From Pseudomonas sp. S30 (GTDB taxonomy: Bacteria > Pseudomonadota > Gammaproteobacteria > Pseudomonadales > Pseudomonadaceae), in assembly GCF_016518545.1 (NCBI RefSeq), contig NZ_JACVTO010000005.1, positions 62,001-126,000 on the forward strand: a stretch of DNA of 64,000 bases. The letters run 5' to 3'. The notes below the pieces were generated by a model. The model was not told where the DNA came from, ran no database searches, and worked only from the letters and a program-made list of their open reading frames with translations. How positions within the stretch are numbered: position 1 is the stretch's first letter; the number at the start of each line of letters is the position of its first letter. This document shows positions 8,276 to 16,510 of the stretch, piece after piece. Both the position numbers and the translations under genes were made by a program.

Positions 8276-8567
8276 GCTCGTCTTCCTGCACCAAGCGAAA
8301 GTAGCCAGCCTGCAGGCGCGTGTAGTCCTTCAGGGCCAAACCTTCCAGATCCTTGACGCCGACCTGGGCCAGCGAGGCGAACAGATTCAGTTCAGTCTGC
8401 TCTTCGTTGCCGCTGGCCGTGGCCTGGGCGGTGCGGATATCACGCACGGTCGGGGCGCGCAGTGTGATCTTGTCAGCGGTAATGCCGTTGAGCTCGGCAG
8501 GTTTGCTCAGCGTCACGATCACGCTGTCAGCGCCGAGATTGAGATAAGCGGGCAATGGCTTGGCCAT
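8271..8567 (-). CDS. E: Tail assembly chaperone gpE (P2-like)
   Basis: This 98-residue protein is encoded between the tail tube and the tape measure, the conserved place for the P2 E gene. The sequence (VTLSKPAELNGITADKITLR, then PTVRDIRTAQ) matches the tail assembly protein E family, which coats the tape measure during assembly. It ends ...RLVQEDEL with a TAA that overlaps a +1-frame continuation. It is therefore probably made in both a short form (E) and an extended form (E+E'). Confidence 0.9.
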   Translation of the reverse strand: MAKPLPAYLNLGADSVIVTLSKPAELNGITADKITLRAPTVRDIRTAQATASGNEEQTELNLFASLAQVGVKDLEGLALKDYTRLQAGYFRLVQEDEL

Positions 8568-8593
8568 GTGTCAGTTCCTTGAAATGGGTTGGG

Positions 8594-9103
8594 TTAGAGG
8601 CCGAGGGCCTGACGCTGGGCAGCGAGCTGATCGACGCCGTCGATTACGCGTTTCATGCCGAGCGCGTCGATCTCGTAGATCACGCGGCCGTCGACTTCGA
8701 GCTTGTAGTACGTCACACCGACCGAGTGCTTGATCTCGGCCTTGTCGCCCGGCTTCCAGTCGCCCAGGTCCACTTCCTTGAGCGAGCCGCGCAGAGTGAC
8801 AACCACCGGCTTGATTACACCCTTGAGGCCCTTGAAGGCGCCCCGGAACGTGCCGTTGAACGCGGTACCGTCGGCCAGGCCGAAGAACTTCAGCGACTCT
8901 CGGCGGACTCCGGTGGTGGTGAAAGCCGCCTCTTGCTTCTCCATGCCTTGGTCGAGTTCGACCGGCATGTCCATGCCACCCGCGCGGTGCTCTTCGGTCT
9001 TGAGCGTCAGCTTGGGCAGGGTCAGGCTCGGCACGTCGCCTTGGAAGCTGACGCCGTCGACGAACAGGTTCAGGTTGGCCAGGGTTTCGGGAATCATTGC
9101 CAT
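8594..9103 (-). CDS. FII: Major tail tube protein FII (P2-like)
   Basis: This 169-residue protein forms the inner tube of the contractile tail. The start MAMIPETLANLNLFVDG and the LTLPKLTLKTEEHRAGGMDM segment are typical of the P2 FII family, including the extended loop and the C-terminal VDGRVIYEIDALGMKRVIDG. It follows the sheath gene directly with a short spacer, the universal sheath-tube order. An upstream AAGGAGCAA serves as ribosome binding site. Confidence 0.93.
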   Translation of the reverse strand: MAMIPETLANLNLFVDGVSFQGDVPSLTLPKLTLKTEEHRAGGMDMPVELDQGMEKQEAAFTTTGVRRESLKFFGLADGTAFNGTFRGAFKGLKGVIKPVVVTLRGSLKEVDLGDWKPGDKAEIKHSVGVTYYKLEVDGRVIYEIDALGMKRVIDGVDQLAAQRQALGL

Positions 9104-9115
9104 CTCAGTTGCTCC

Positions 9116-10282
9116 TTAAGCGCGGCCGTCGAGGACTTCGGTCAACCACTGGTTGGTGACCTCGACGCGGAAGTTGGGGTTTTCGGCAGGCGGTACGTCA
9201 GTGAACCGGATGTTCCAGTACACCTTGCCCTGCTCCAGCTGGCTGGCCGTGTTCAGCTCGGCGTCGGCGTACACCTCGAAGTTGATGATTGCGCCCTGGG
9301 CCTTCAGGTCGCGCATGAACGCCTGCAGGCCCTCGGTCACGTCCTTGACGTAGGTGGCCGTGATCGAGCGGTCCACCGCCCACTTGTGGCCGTAGAGGAT
9401 GGCGTCCATCACGATGTCCATGGTGCGCACGCGGGTGACGAAGGCCCACTTCGGATCGCTCGACAGCGTGCGGTTGCCCCACAGGCGGAAGCCGTCATCG
9501 CGGATGATGGTGGTTACGTTGGCGTTGTTCAGCAGGTTCGCCCGGCAGCTTTCATCGCCGTCGAGAAACTCCACCGGCCGCCCGGTGCCGGTGATGCCGA
9601 CGAATTCCTTGTTCGACGGCGACGCCCAAAAACCGTACTCACTGTCGGTCCAAGCGAACAGGCCGGCCACCCAGGCCGAGCTTGGCGCGTCGACCGTCGC
9701 ACTGGCGTCTGTGTCCCACAGTTTCACGCCCGGATCGACCATGTACGCCCGCTTCGCGCCAAAGTTACCGGCATAGGCGATCGCCGCCTCATCGGTCGTG
9801 TTCGGCCCGTCGATGATGGCGATGCCGCGGACTTTATCGGCCAGTGCAACCAGCGCGGTACCGACCGCCTGGGTGGCACTGTGCTTGGGGGTGATCAGCA
9901 GCCGAGGCTGTGCGTTGAACCGGCTTTTGCCGTCGAGCAGCGCCTGAAGGCCGGTGCGCTTGCCGTCGGCTTGAACACCTCCGATGATCGCCGAGATCTG
10001 CTCGGCAGGTGCGTCGACCTTGGCCACACCACACGCGACGATCACTGCATTGGCGCGGGTGAACACCGCGCGGCACGCCTGGGTGATCGGCGCATTCGGT
10101 CCGAACGCAGCGACAGCTTCGCGCTCGCTGGTGATCAGCACCAGGTCGTTGGCCTTGGCCGACGCATCAGCGCCGGGTGTGAAAGTATCGACCAAGCCGA
10201 TGATCGAGGACGACGGCAGCGCAATGGTGCGCGCTCCGGTGTCGACGTTGGTGACGGTAACGCCGTGAAAGAATCCAGCCAT
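9116..10282 (-). CDS. FI: Tail sheath protein FI (P2-like)
   Basis: This 388-residue protein builds the contractile sheath. The ATG at 10,282 is chosen because MAGFFHGVTVTNVDTGAR is the usual N-terminus of this family; the frame stays open further upstream through a hairpin region. The core contains GPNAPITQACRAVF and the NEVW-like C-terminal domain (DVPPAENPNFRVEVTNQWL). Two terminator-like hairpins lie between it and the tail-fibre assembly gene upstream, suggesting that sheath and tube form a separate high-expression segment. Confidence 0.93.
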   Translation of the reverse strand: MAGFFHGVTVTNVDTGARTIALPSSSIIGLVDTFTPGADASAKANDLVLITSEREAVAAFGPNAPITQACRAVFTRANAVIVACGVAKVDAPAEQISAIIGGVQADGKRTGLQALLDGKSRFNAQPRLLITPKHSATQAVGTALVALADKVRGIAIIDGPNTTDEAAIAYAGNFGAKRAYMVDPGVKLWDTDASATVDAPSSAWVAGLFAWTDSEYGFWASPSNKEFVGITGTGRPVEFLDGDESCRANLLNNANVTTIIRDDGFRLWGNRTLSSDPKWAFVTRVRTMDIVMDAILYGHKWAVDRSITATYVKDVTEGLQAFMRDLKAQGAIINFEVYADAELNTASQLEQGKVYWNIRFTDVPPAENPNFRVEVTNQWLTEVLDGRA

Positions 10283-10296
10283 GTTTGCTCCAGAGA

Positions 10297-10324
10297 GTAA
10301 AAGGCCCCGCGAAATTGCGGGGCC
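10297..10324 (-). terminator. Intrinsic terminator-like hairpin upstream of tail sheath
   Basis: GGCCCCGC (10,303-10,310) pairs with GCGGGGCC (10,317-10,324) across a six-base loop. On the minus strand TTTT follows. Confidence 0.65.
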
Positions 10325-10340
10325 CAAGTGCTGCAGAAAA

Positions 10341-10368
10341 GAAAACGCCCCGTCAGTGCGGGGCGTTT
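10341..10368. terminator. Second, bidirectional terminator-like hairpin
   Basis: AAACGCCCCG (10,343-10,352) pairs perfectly with CGGGGCGTTT (10,359-10,368) across a six-base loop. A/T tails on both arms suit termination in either direction. It abuts the stop of the tail-fibre assembly gene. Confidence 0.7.
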
Positions 10369-10799
10369 CAGGTGTGCTCAGCAAGCCAGGCCGGCGGCTT
10401 CGGCCGTTGCGTTGGGTCGGGGAAGTCAGTCGACTGTGGCCAGTCGCGCAGCGCCTGCATGTATGTCAGTAGCTCGGTGAACTGCTCACCCGTCAACGTT
10501 GTGTCGGCGCCTATTTCGGTCTGGTCGCGGTGTCGGTCCCGCAAGCTCAGCAACACAGCCAACACTCCATCACGCCAACCACGCTCCAGATTCGCAAGCG
10601 CGGCCGGGTCGGCGGGCGGCTCGAACAGTTCGCATGCACCCGCCTTGTTGACCCGCACCAACAACCCCTGCGACATGCCGGTGATGATGGCCCTGCGCCG
10701 GTCTTCGTCGACCTCCACCGCATCAGCGGGTATCTGATCTTTGCTGTGAAACCGTGTATCGAAAAAACCCTGTTCAGACGGACTATAAAATGCGGTCAT
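10368..10799 (-). CDS. Tail fibre assembly chaperone
   Basis: This 143-residue protein starts MTAFYSPSEQGFFD and resembles the caudoviral tail-fibre assembly family, where the Tyr-Ser-Pro-X-X-X-Gly-Phe-Tyr/Phe start is characteristic. The C-terminus has the helical DRHRDQTEIG region and a WPQSTDFPDP(T)QRP segment commonly seen in these chaperones. It directly follows the fibre gene, the normal position. It should help trimerise that fibre. Confidence 0.82.
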   Translation of the reverse strand: MTAFYSPSEQGFFDTRFHSKDQIPADAVEVDEDRRRAIITGMSQGLLVRVNKAGACELFEPPADPAALANLERGWRDGVLAVLLSLRDRHRDQTEIGADTTLTGEQFTELLTYMQALRDWPQSTDFPDPTQRPKPPAWLAEHT

Positions 10800-10808
10800 G
10801 CCCTACCC

Positions 10809-12404
10809 TCATCGACCAAACGCGATCCAAGCAATATCGCCCGCAGACGACACGTAGTTGTTTTGCACGCGAACCATCGACCTCGACACGAATCCGGCGC
10901 CCGGCGCAAACGCCGACGTCGTGTTCATCGTGGTGAAAAACATGCTGCTGATAACCCACATCTCTTCATTCGGAAACGTGACGTACAGCGGAACGTCACG
11001 CGTCGGGCCGATTGAGCTTGCCGAGTTCGTTGCCTGGGGCACGCCCATGGCAATGCCCCACTGCATGATCCAGCCGCCCAGCCAGGTCGGAAGCGCGACA
11101 TAGCCGTTCTTGCCAAACGCCCAGGACACGCCGGCGCGCAGCTTCCTTGCCGTCACGGCTTTGGAGTTATCGAAACCCTCGTTGACCTCAGCCTGCGTGG
11201 CCAGTTGGATGACCCCGGCCACACCTTCCTGCGCGCCTTGCCACCAGGCGCGCAGGCGTGCAGCGAGCGTCTTCGGCGTCACGATAGAGCTGTCATCTGC
11301 ACCACTGTCGACAGCGTTCTGAGACGCGATGGCCGCGATGCCTGAACGACTGACGGTCGCAGGCAGAACCTTGGCAGCAATGGCTTGAAACACGCGAAGC
11401 GCCGTCATTGGCTTGTTTGTATCGGCCCCCGTCTCAGCATCGACCTGGCTGGCCGGGGCAATGCCGTACCCGGCCAAGGTGTTCGGCACTCCGGTCAGCG
11501 CAGCGAACGGCACTGCCGACAGACCGGCACCACTACCGGTCAGCGTGCCGGTTACTTCGACAGTCCCGTCGAGCTTCACGCGGATACCTGGCCCGAGATA
11601 CCAAGGGTCAGTTCCCAGTCCGAGGAACGCGGTTCTGACTACGCCGTCTTCACCGCCCCAGAAACCGAGGCCGGCCTTCACATCCTTCGGGGTGCCAGCG
11701 AACAAGCCATAAGCCCAGTAGCCCACCGAACCTGGGGACAGGTAAAGACGGCAAGTGTCAGTCATCTGCACATTGCCGGTAAGCGTGCCTCCTTTAGTCG
11801 ACAGTGCATCCGTGATGCCATAGCCGGCCAGAGTCGTGGGGTTCTCACCAGCCACAACAATGCCGCGCTGGTTGATCGTGACTTGAGTGTACGTGCCTGG
11901 CTTCTTGTCCTGCGGCAGGACTTCAAGAATCATCCTGTCCACGTATTCGCGTGTGGCAAGCACGACTGATGGATCAATTTTCAGTTCGACGCTCGATGAG
12001 CTGCTAACGAGCAGATTCATACGCACAACCTGGGTACGGCCCGAGCCTTGATTGAGCAGCGGCTTGAAAGTCGGCGGACAGTTCGCGATAGCGATCATGT
12101 CGCCGTCGGCGTCATACAGCGCGATCTCTCTGATCCACTTCCCACCTACCTCGGCGGGAATGACTTGCTCGGCAACGATGATGGCCGGATTCTTGTCGTC
12201 GACTTTCAACTGATTGAGCGGCGCACGGCGCCATTCGTTGATCAGCCGCGTCTGTGTTGCGTTGGGCGTAGGCTCAGCCCCATTGCCGTCACCAACGCCC
12301 ATCTGAGTGATTTTCCACGGGATACCGAGCGCATCCGCGTTTGCCTGCTTCGCCGCTCCCACATTCGTGAGAATGGCGTAGAACTGCGAGTTTTGATCAG
12401 CCAT
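10809..12404 (-). CDS. H: Tail fibre protein (gpH-like)
   Basis: The N-terminal 150 residues (FYAILTNVGAAKQANADALG) match the phage tail-collar fibre attachment domain (DUF3751 type) that docks on the P2-type baseplate. The middle contains repeats of a TLAGYGI motif (near residues 187 and 307), common in fibre shafts. The C-terminal 100 residues (WIMQWGIAMG ... GDIAWIAFGR) resemble a gp53-like receptor-binding tip. The C-terminus is less GC-rich than the N-terminus. This fits module exchange at the host-range end, though that part is an inference. Confidence 0.88.
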   Translation of the reverse strand: MADQNSQFYAILTNVGAAKQANADALGIPWKITQMGVGDGNGAEPTPNATQTRLINEWRRAPLNQLKVDDKNPAIIVAEQVIPAEVGGKWIREIALYDADGDMIAIANCPPTFKPLLNQGSGRTQVVRMNLLVSSSSSVELKIDPSVVLATREYVDRMILEVLPQDKKPGTYTQVTINQRGIVVAGENPTTLAGYGITDALSTKGGTLTGNVQMTDTCRLYLSPGSVGYWAYGLFAGTPKDVKAGLGFWGGEDGVVRTAFLGLGTDPWYLGPGIRVKLDGTVEVTGTLTGSGAGLSAVPFAALTGVPNTLAGYGIAPASQVDAETGADTNKPMTALRVFQAIAAKVLPATVSRSGIAAIASQNAVDSGADDSSIVTPKTLAARLRAWWQGAQEGVAGVIQLATQAEVNEGFDNSKAVTARKLRAGVSWAFGKNGYVALPTWLGGWIMQWGIAMGVPQATNSASSIGPTRDVPLYVTFPNEEMWVISSMFFTTMNTTSAFAPGAGFVSRSMVRVQNNYVSSAGDIAWIAFGR

Positions 12405-13005
12405 GTGAGATTTCCAGAGTGTCTATTGTGTGATCGCGGCCCCCACGGCCCACTGCGCCTGTGACCTGAATGTCGCGCTGCGCGGGCGGATAAACGTCCA
12501 GCTCGTCGCCCTGATCAAGCAACAGCGCAACATGAAAACGGCCGCTGGCTTCAAGGCTAATTGCCAGCCCCGTCATGTGCCGACTGACTGGCCGCGCGTC
12601 GTCTATCAGCGCGGTCAACTCCAGATAGGTTTCTTCGCTGATGCCCTCATCAGCTATGCCAACCTTGAGCGCGAACGTGCCGGGCACGCCTTGGGGTACC
12701 GTCTGCCACCATTCCAGCACCTCGATCAAATACCCAAAGGGCTCGACGACACGCCGCAGCGCCCCGATCGTGCCCTTATGGGCATGCACGGAGAACGACG
12801 AGCGGATGACCGAGCGCTTGACCGGTTCCGGCCAACGATCGTCCCAGCGGTCCACCGACCAGGCCCAGGCCAGCAGGTACAGCAGCTCGGACGGGCAGGT
12901 GTCCGGGTCATAAAGACGGCGCAGCATGATCGCCGGCTCTTCAGCCCCAGCAGCCTCTACAGAGCGCTCGAGGCGTGTGCGGTTGAGTGGCAGCAGGCTC
13001 GTCAT
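12397..13005 (-). CDS. I: Baseplate / tail protein I (P2 gpI-like)
   Basis: This 202-residue protein has the gpI signature CPSELLYLLAWAWSVDRWDDRW, followed by RRVVEPFGYLIEVLEWW. gpI forms part of the baseplate wedge and links gpJ to the fibres. The gene overlaps the fibre gene downstream by a few bases and lies four bases after gpJ, so the J-I-H block is translationally coupled. Confidence 0.92.
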   Translation of the reverse strand: MTSLLPLNRTRLERSVEAAGAEEPAIMLRRLYDPDTCPSELLYLLAWAWSVDRWDDRWPEPVKRSVIRSSFSVHAHKGTIGALRRVVEPFGYLIEVLEWWQTVPQGVPGTFALKVGIADEGISEETYLELTALIDDARPVSRHMTGLAISLEASGRFHVALLLDQGDELDVYPPAQRDIQVTGAVGRGGRDHTIDTLEISHG

Positions 13006-13008
13006 CTG

Positions 13009-13887
13009 TCACCCCCGCTCCACGACAAACGTCGTGCACCACGCCGCCTGCGAACGGGTCGGCCGTATGTCGGTCCAGCCCTTCAGCTCTACGCGGCTCA
13101 CCCCAGGAATGTGCAACTGCGCATCAATCGCCGAACGGGCCACCTCCACGCCTAGGCGGCGCCTGGGGTTGATCCACGCCGCCAGGCGCGAACGGCACTG
13201 AGCAAGCACCCCTTCGCTTTCCGGTCCCGTCCCTGACATGAATAACTTGGCGTTGATCTGATACGGCAGAATCTGAGCGCTCTGGACAATCAACCGATCA
13301 CCGACGGGACGGACATCGTCCGCACTCAGATAAGCCTCCACCGTGGACAGCAGCTCGGCCGGGGCAGTGCCGTCGTTCTCCAGGGCCAGTACGGTCACTT
13401 CGACTACCGCTGGCGATGGGCTCTCGGCTGTCGCATCTGCTACCCGGCCCGAAGCGTTGCGCGCATGCAGGATGTAGCTGTTTCGCGGACCCGCTGTAGT
13501 GAGCCCCTCGTACACCAGTTGCACGCGCTCGCGCAGCGCCTCGTCATCCTCGAAAATCGCCGGCACCGGGGGCACCGCTACCAGATCTTCGGCTTGAACC
13601 AACAGGCGCTGCAGGCTGACGTTGGCAGCGAGGTGATCCAGATCGCTGCCCTGAGCGTAAGCCAACAACAAGGACTTGGCCGCATCGTTGATCCGCGCTC
13701 GTGTCGTCAACTTGCGATACGCGCCGACTTCGAGCAGCTTGGTCACCGGATCGCTTTCAAGCTGTGCCGTCCAGTCTTCGCCCATATGCTCGCGGAACAC
13801 GTTGACGTCAGCTTGGTACTGCTCTTCAAAATCCAGACTCTCAAGCACCTGCGGCGCGGGCAGCGCCGTCAAATCGATCATGCTCAC
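13009..13887 (-). CDS. J: Baseplate assembly protein J (P2 gpJ-like)
   Basis: This 292-residue protein has the gpJ N-terminus (IDLTALPAPQVLESLDFEEQ) and the conserved central region DLDHLAANVSLQRLLVQAED. It belongs to the baseplate J family, which builds the wedge of contractile tails. Its start overlaps the gpW stop by four bases (ATGA). Its order between W and I is canonical for P2-like tails. Confidence 0.93.
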   Translation of the reverse strand: MSMIDLTALPAPQVLESLDFEEQYQADVNVFREHMGEDWTAQLESDPVTKLLEVGAYRKLTTRARINDAAKSLLLAYAQGSDLDHLAANVSLQRLLVQAEDLVAVPPVPAIFEDDEALRERVQLVYEGLTTAGPRNSYILHARNASGRVADATAESPSPAVVEVTVLALENDGTAPAELLSTVEAYLSADDVRPVGDRLIVQSAQILPYQINAKLFMSGTGPESEGVLAQCRSRLAAWINPRRRLGVEVARSAIDAQLHIPGVSRVELKGWTDIRPTRSQAAWCTTFVVERG

Positions 13888-14249
13888 GCGCTGACCTCCA
13901 CAATCATGCTGTCGCCCAGGTACACCCCGGCGAGCTCCAAGGTGATCTGTCCGCCCACAACGGCCGTGACGCGTACCCGTTCAAGCTGCAGGCGTGGCTC
14001 CCAGCGCCCAAGCGAGCGCGCAACCTCGGCCTGCACGGCGCTCTTCCAGCCGTCGTTCACCGGCAGGTCGACATAGCGACGCAGGTCGCTGCCATACTCC
14101 GGGCGCATACGACGGCTGCCGACGGGGGTCGTCAGGATGTCTTCGATGGACTGCCGCAGGTGCGCCACACCCGACAGCGGCAGCCCAGTGCGGCGATCCA
14201 ATCCGATCATGGTGCTACTCCAGCCGCTCGAAATCGGGGTGCCGCTCAA
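13884..14249 (-). CDS. W: Baseplate protein W, lysozyme-like (P2 gpW / T4 gp25-like)
   Basis: This 121-residue protein carries the gp25-family motif TTPVGSRRMRPEYGSDLRRY, which includes the conserved EYG. It is a baseplate wedge component with a lysozyme-like fold but no known enzymatic role. A start at GMDRRTG is also possible, but the ATG chosen lies close to the preceding gene. The stop overlaps the gpJ start. Confidence 0.92.
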   Translation of the reverse strand: MSGTPISSGWSSTMIGLDRRTGLPLSGVAHLRQSIEDILTTPVGSRRMRPEYGSDLRRYVDLPVNDGWKSAVQAEVARSLGRWEPRLQLERVRVTAVVGGQITLELAGVYLGDSMIVEVSA

Positions 14250-14415
14250 GGCACGCGATAGCGTCGGTATCGCTCGTTGACACTTCTATGCGTCCCACCG
14301 CCACCAGCAGCGGCCGCAGATCCGCCGTGAAGATCTGCCGCGAGGTGAAGCGGGTATCACGAAACGCCGCCACAGCCACGGGCTGATGTGGATCGTCTGA
14401 TTGTTTGTTCGCCAT
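14215..14415 (-). CDS. Small hypothetical protein between gpV and gpW
   Basis: This 66-residue protein starts at MANKQSDDPHQPVAV (ATG at 14,415). The frame is open further upstream, but that part runs through a terminator hairpin and is not credible. It is acidic and hydrophilic, with no motif I recognise. Small proteins are often found here in P2-like tails of Pseudomonas phages. It overlaps the start region of gpW, suggesting coupled translation. Confidence 0.6.
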   Translation of the reverse strand: MANKQSDDPHQPVAVAAFRDTRFTSRQIFTADLRPLLVAVGRIEVSTSDTDAIACLERHPDFERLE

Positions 14416-14429
14416 GGGATCTCCGGGCA

Positions 14430-14454
14430 AAAAAAGGCCCGCACGAGGCGGGCT
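14430..14454 (-). terminator. Intrinsic terminator downstream of gpV
   Basis: GCCCGC (14,437-14,442) pairs with GCGGGC (14,448-14,453) across a five-base loop. On the minus strand seven T follow, one of the strongest U-tracts in the late operon. It begins right after the gpV stop. Confidence 0.78.
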
Positions 14455-14455
14455 G

Positions 14456-15016
14456 TCAGTGTTTGTGATTCGGTGTGTTCCCGGCTGTGTCGATGATCCG
14501 GGCGCCACCGTGTATGTCGCCGGTCACCTGCAAGGTGCCGTTGATGGTCACGTCACCGGTGATCGTGACGGTACCGGCCTTGGCAGTAATGGCATCATCA
14601 GTCACCACCACCTCGCTAACGCCTACCTTTACCGTCGCGGTGCCGCTGGGTAGCGTGATGGTGTAGGACTTGGCCTGCCAGTCGTAGACCAGCGAGCCAC
14701 CATCATCGAAGCGCCAAACCTCGACGTGGTCGCGGTTGTCAGGAGGACCGCCCGCATTGCCATACAGGCCTGGCACGAATGTGCCCTGCGCCGGTTCCCC
14801 GCTGGGACTCACCAGCACGCCCTGCTCGCCCAGGCTCGGCGCGCGCCAGTGGCGGGCCTTGCCGGCCGCGACGGCATGCCAGCGCACCCAAGCACTGGTC
14901 CAGTCATCGCCATCGGAAACGCGCACCATGGCTGCAGCCAGGTCCACCGCCACAACGCGGCAAGGGATCAGCAGGCCGGCCAGCATCCGGTCGTGTTGCG
15001 CTGACACATAGCTCAT
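14456..15016 (-). CDS. V: Baseplate spike protein V (P2 gpV-like)
   Basis: This 186-residue protein has the gpV OB-fold (LIPCRVVAVDLAAAMVRVSDG, then WRAPSLGEQGVLVSPSGEP). A repetitive beta-helix of TVTITGDVTINGTLQVTGDI pattern follows and ends in NTPNHKH. P2 gpV is the trimeric membrane-piercing spike, whose tip binds iron or zinc through a terminal HxH-type motif. The final HKH fits that. It starts the baseplate block V-W-J-I. Confidence 0.92.
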   Translation of the reverse strand: MSYVSAQHDRMLAGLLIPCRVVAVDLAAAMVRVSDGDDWTSAWVRWHAVAAGKARHWRAPSLGEQGVLVSPSGEPAQGTFVPGLYGNAGGPPDNRDHVEVWRFDDGGSLVYDWQAKSYTITLPSGTATVKVGVSEVVVTDDAITAKAGTVTITGDVTINGTLQVTGDIHGGARIIDTAGNTPNHKH

Positions 15017-15543
15017 GTCAGCTCACCTGCAGGTGTGTAATCACCTTCATGGCCAGGGCCGACTTGCGGAGCAAAGCCCCACAGCAGCATGCTGGCCGGT
15101 TGATTCGGCCAGGGCCATTCTTCAACGCCCAGGTAAATCACCTGTGTCCACTCGACGACCCATACGGCATAGCCGTCGAGCTCCGGGCGAGTCCAGTCCT
15201 GCTCGGCCCTCACGAAGACAGCATTCTCGATGGCAAGGCCCCACGTCTGCATACGCAGCAGCACCGTCAGCTGCGCGCCGGCAAAGGCGGCAACCTTCAG
15301 CGCATCTTCGACTTCACTGCCGACGATCACACGCGCCTCGAAGCGGGCCTCAATGCCGGTTTCGCCAGTGCCAGGATCCGGGCCGGGCTCCCAGCCGGCC
15401 AGCTCGATGACAACCGCAGGCAAAGCCAGTCGCTGCATCGGATCGGGCATCGCCGCCACCAGGGCCAGCCCTGGGATGGCAGCGCTGATCTGAGCCTCCA
15501 TCGCCGCGTACAGCTCAGTCAGGGGAATCGGTGAATCATCCAT
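15013..15543 (-). CDS. Phage tail-region protein, unknown (possible tail terminator)
   Basis: This 176-residue protein lies between the GpZ-like protein and gpV, overlapping both neighbours by a few bases. The N-terminus (LTELYAAMEAQISAAIPGLA) and alternating strands resemble small tail-completion or terminator proteins such as lambda gpU. This is structural impression only. It has no membrane helix or catalytic motif. The position at the junction of the lambda-type head and P2-type tail blocks makes a role in head-tail joining or tail termination plausible. Confidence 0.6.
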   Translation of the reverse strand: MDDSPIPLTELYAAMEAQISAAIPGLALVAAMPDPMQRLALPAVVIELAGWEPGPDPGTGETGIEARFEARVIVGSEVEDALKVAAFAGAQLTVLLRMQTWGLAIENAVFVRAEQDWTRPELDGYAVWVVEWTQVIYLGVEEWPWPNQPASMLLWGFAPQVGPGHEGDYTPAGELT

Positions 15544-16198
15544 TGCCTGATTTCCTCAGATATTTCTGCAGTTCAAAGTTCAGCTCCTGCTCCAGCACTT
15601 CCAGCAGTCGCTCATGCGCCCGACTGGTCCAGGCCTCGAAGTGCGGCCGCACGCCTTCAAGCGAGATCTTGGCCTTGGCCAGCGGAAAGCGGCTGTCGTT
15701 CTCGGCGATCCAGCCGGAGCTCACGCCACCCCTGCCCGAGGCTTCGGTATCGGGGTAGTCGCTGGCCTTGAAATGCTTGCTCGCTGTGCGGATCCAGATG
15801 TCGGGCTTGTTGCCGTAGACCTTCTTGAGGAAGGCCCCCGCATACCGGCGCCCAGCGACTGACACGCCCGACTGGGTCTGCCGGGCTCTCCCTGCCCGAC
15901 TGGCCTCGATCGCGTTGATGCCAAACCAGAGCTTGCCCTGCCCGTTGCTGTTGATCGGATAGGCCCGCAAGCGTTGCCGCACTGCAGCGATAGCGATCCG
16001 CTGTTCCCGGCCGACCGCGCGAGCAATGTGCGTCTGTAGCCAGCGCAGCGTCTTGTTAAGCGCCCGGCGCTGGGCAGCCGCTGCGGCCTTCGGCACCAGG
16101 GCGGCGAAGTCCTTGAAGGCTTCGATCTCACCCGGATCCACATGCAGCGTGATCAGGCCGGAACTCGCAGACTGCTTGGCGTAGCTACCCACGCTCAC
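15536..16198 (-). CDS. Minor tail protein Z-like
   Basis: This 220-residue protein matches the prophage minor tail protein Z (GpZ) family: AAQRRALNKTLRWLQTHIARAVG, then IAAVRQRLRAYPI and YGNKPDIWIR. In lambda, gpZ is needed for correct head-tail joining and DNA positioning in the tail. It overlaps the FII-like gene upstream and the next gene downstream. It is the last gene with lambda ancestry before the P2-type tail block. Confidence 0.85.
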   Translation of the reverse strand: MSVGSYAKQSASSGLITLHVDPGEIEAFKDFAALVPKAAAAAQRRALNKTLRWLQTHIARAVGREQRIAIAAVRQRLRAYPINSNGQGKLWFGINAIEASRAGRARQTQSGVSVAGRRYAGAFLKKVYGNKPDIWIRTASKHFKASDYPDTEASGRGGVSSGWIAENDSRFPLAKAKISLEGVRPHFEAWTSRAHERLLEVLEQELNFELQKYLRKSGNG

Positions 16199-16509
16199 GG
16201 CGACTTTCTCAAGACCAGGGTCACCAGGCCGTCACCACCTGGCTCGATGTTGGTGATGATGTAGCTGCCACCACCGTCCTCAGGCGGCAGATCGATCACC
16301 ACCGCCTGACGCGCCGCCACCCCTGCGTTATCGCCTACCCGGATCACCAAGTGAGGCTCACGCAGGCCAGTGTTGATGCGGCCAAGCTTGGGTTGTAGCC
16401 ACGGCGCCGAGAACATGCCGAGCACTTCGCGCCCTTCGATCAGAGCGGGATCGCCCAGCACCTCGAACACCGTCTCATCCACGTCTTCGAGCAGATCCCG
16501 GAATCCCAT
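16195..16509 (-). CDS. Head-tail joining protein, lambda FII-like
   Basis: This 104-residue protein (MGFRDLLEDVDETVFEVLGD ... SYIITNIEPGGDGLVTLVL) resembles the lambda FII / phage attachment family, a ring protein that makes the connector competent for tail binding. It lies one base after the capsid gene and overlaps the Z-like gene. This is the lambda E-FI-FII-Z order with FI missing. Confidence 0.8.
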   Translation of the reverse strand: MGFRDLLEDVDETVFEVLGDPALIEGREVLGMFSAPWLQPKLGRINTGLREPHLVIRVGDNAGVAARQAVVIDLPPEDGGGSYIITNIEPGGDGLVTLVLRKSP

Positions 16510-16510
16510 G

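Noticed and set aside
8555..10300. A 581-codon plus-strand frame over sheath and tube genes
   Set aside because: It is a shadow of two well supported tail genes; the product is unusually rich in His/Arg/Val and has no family character.
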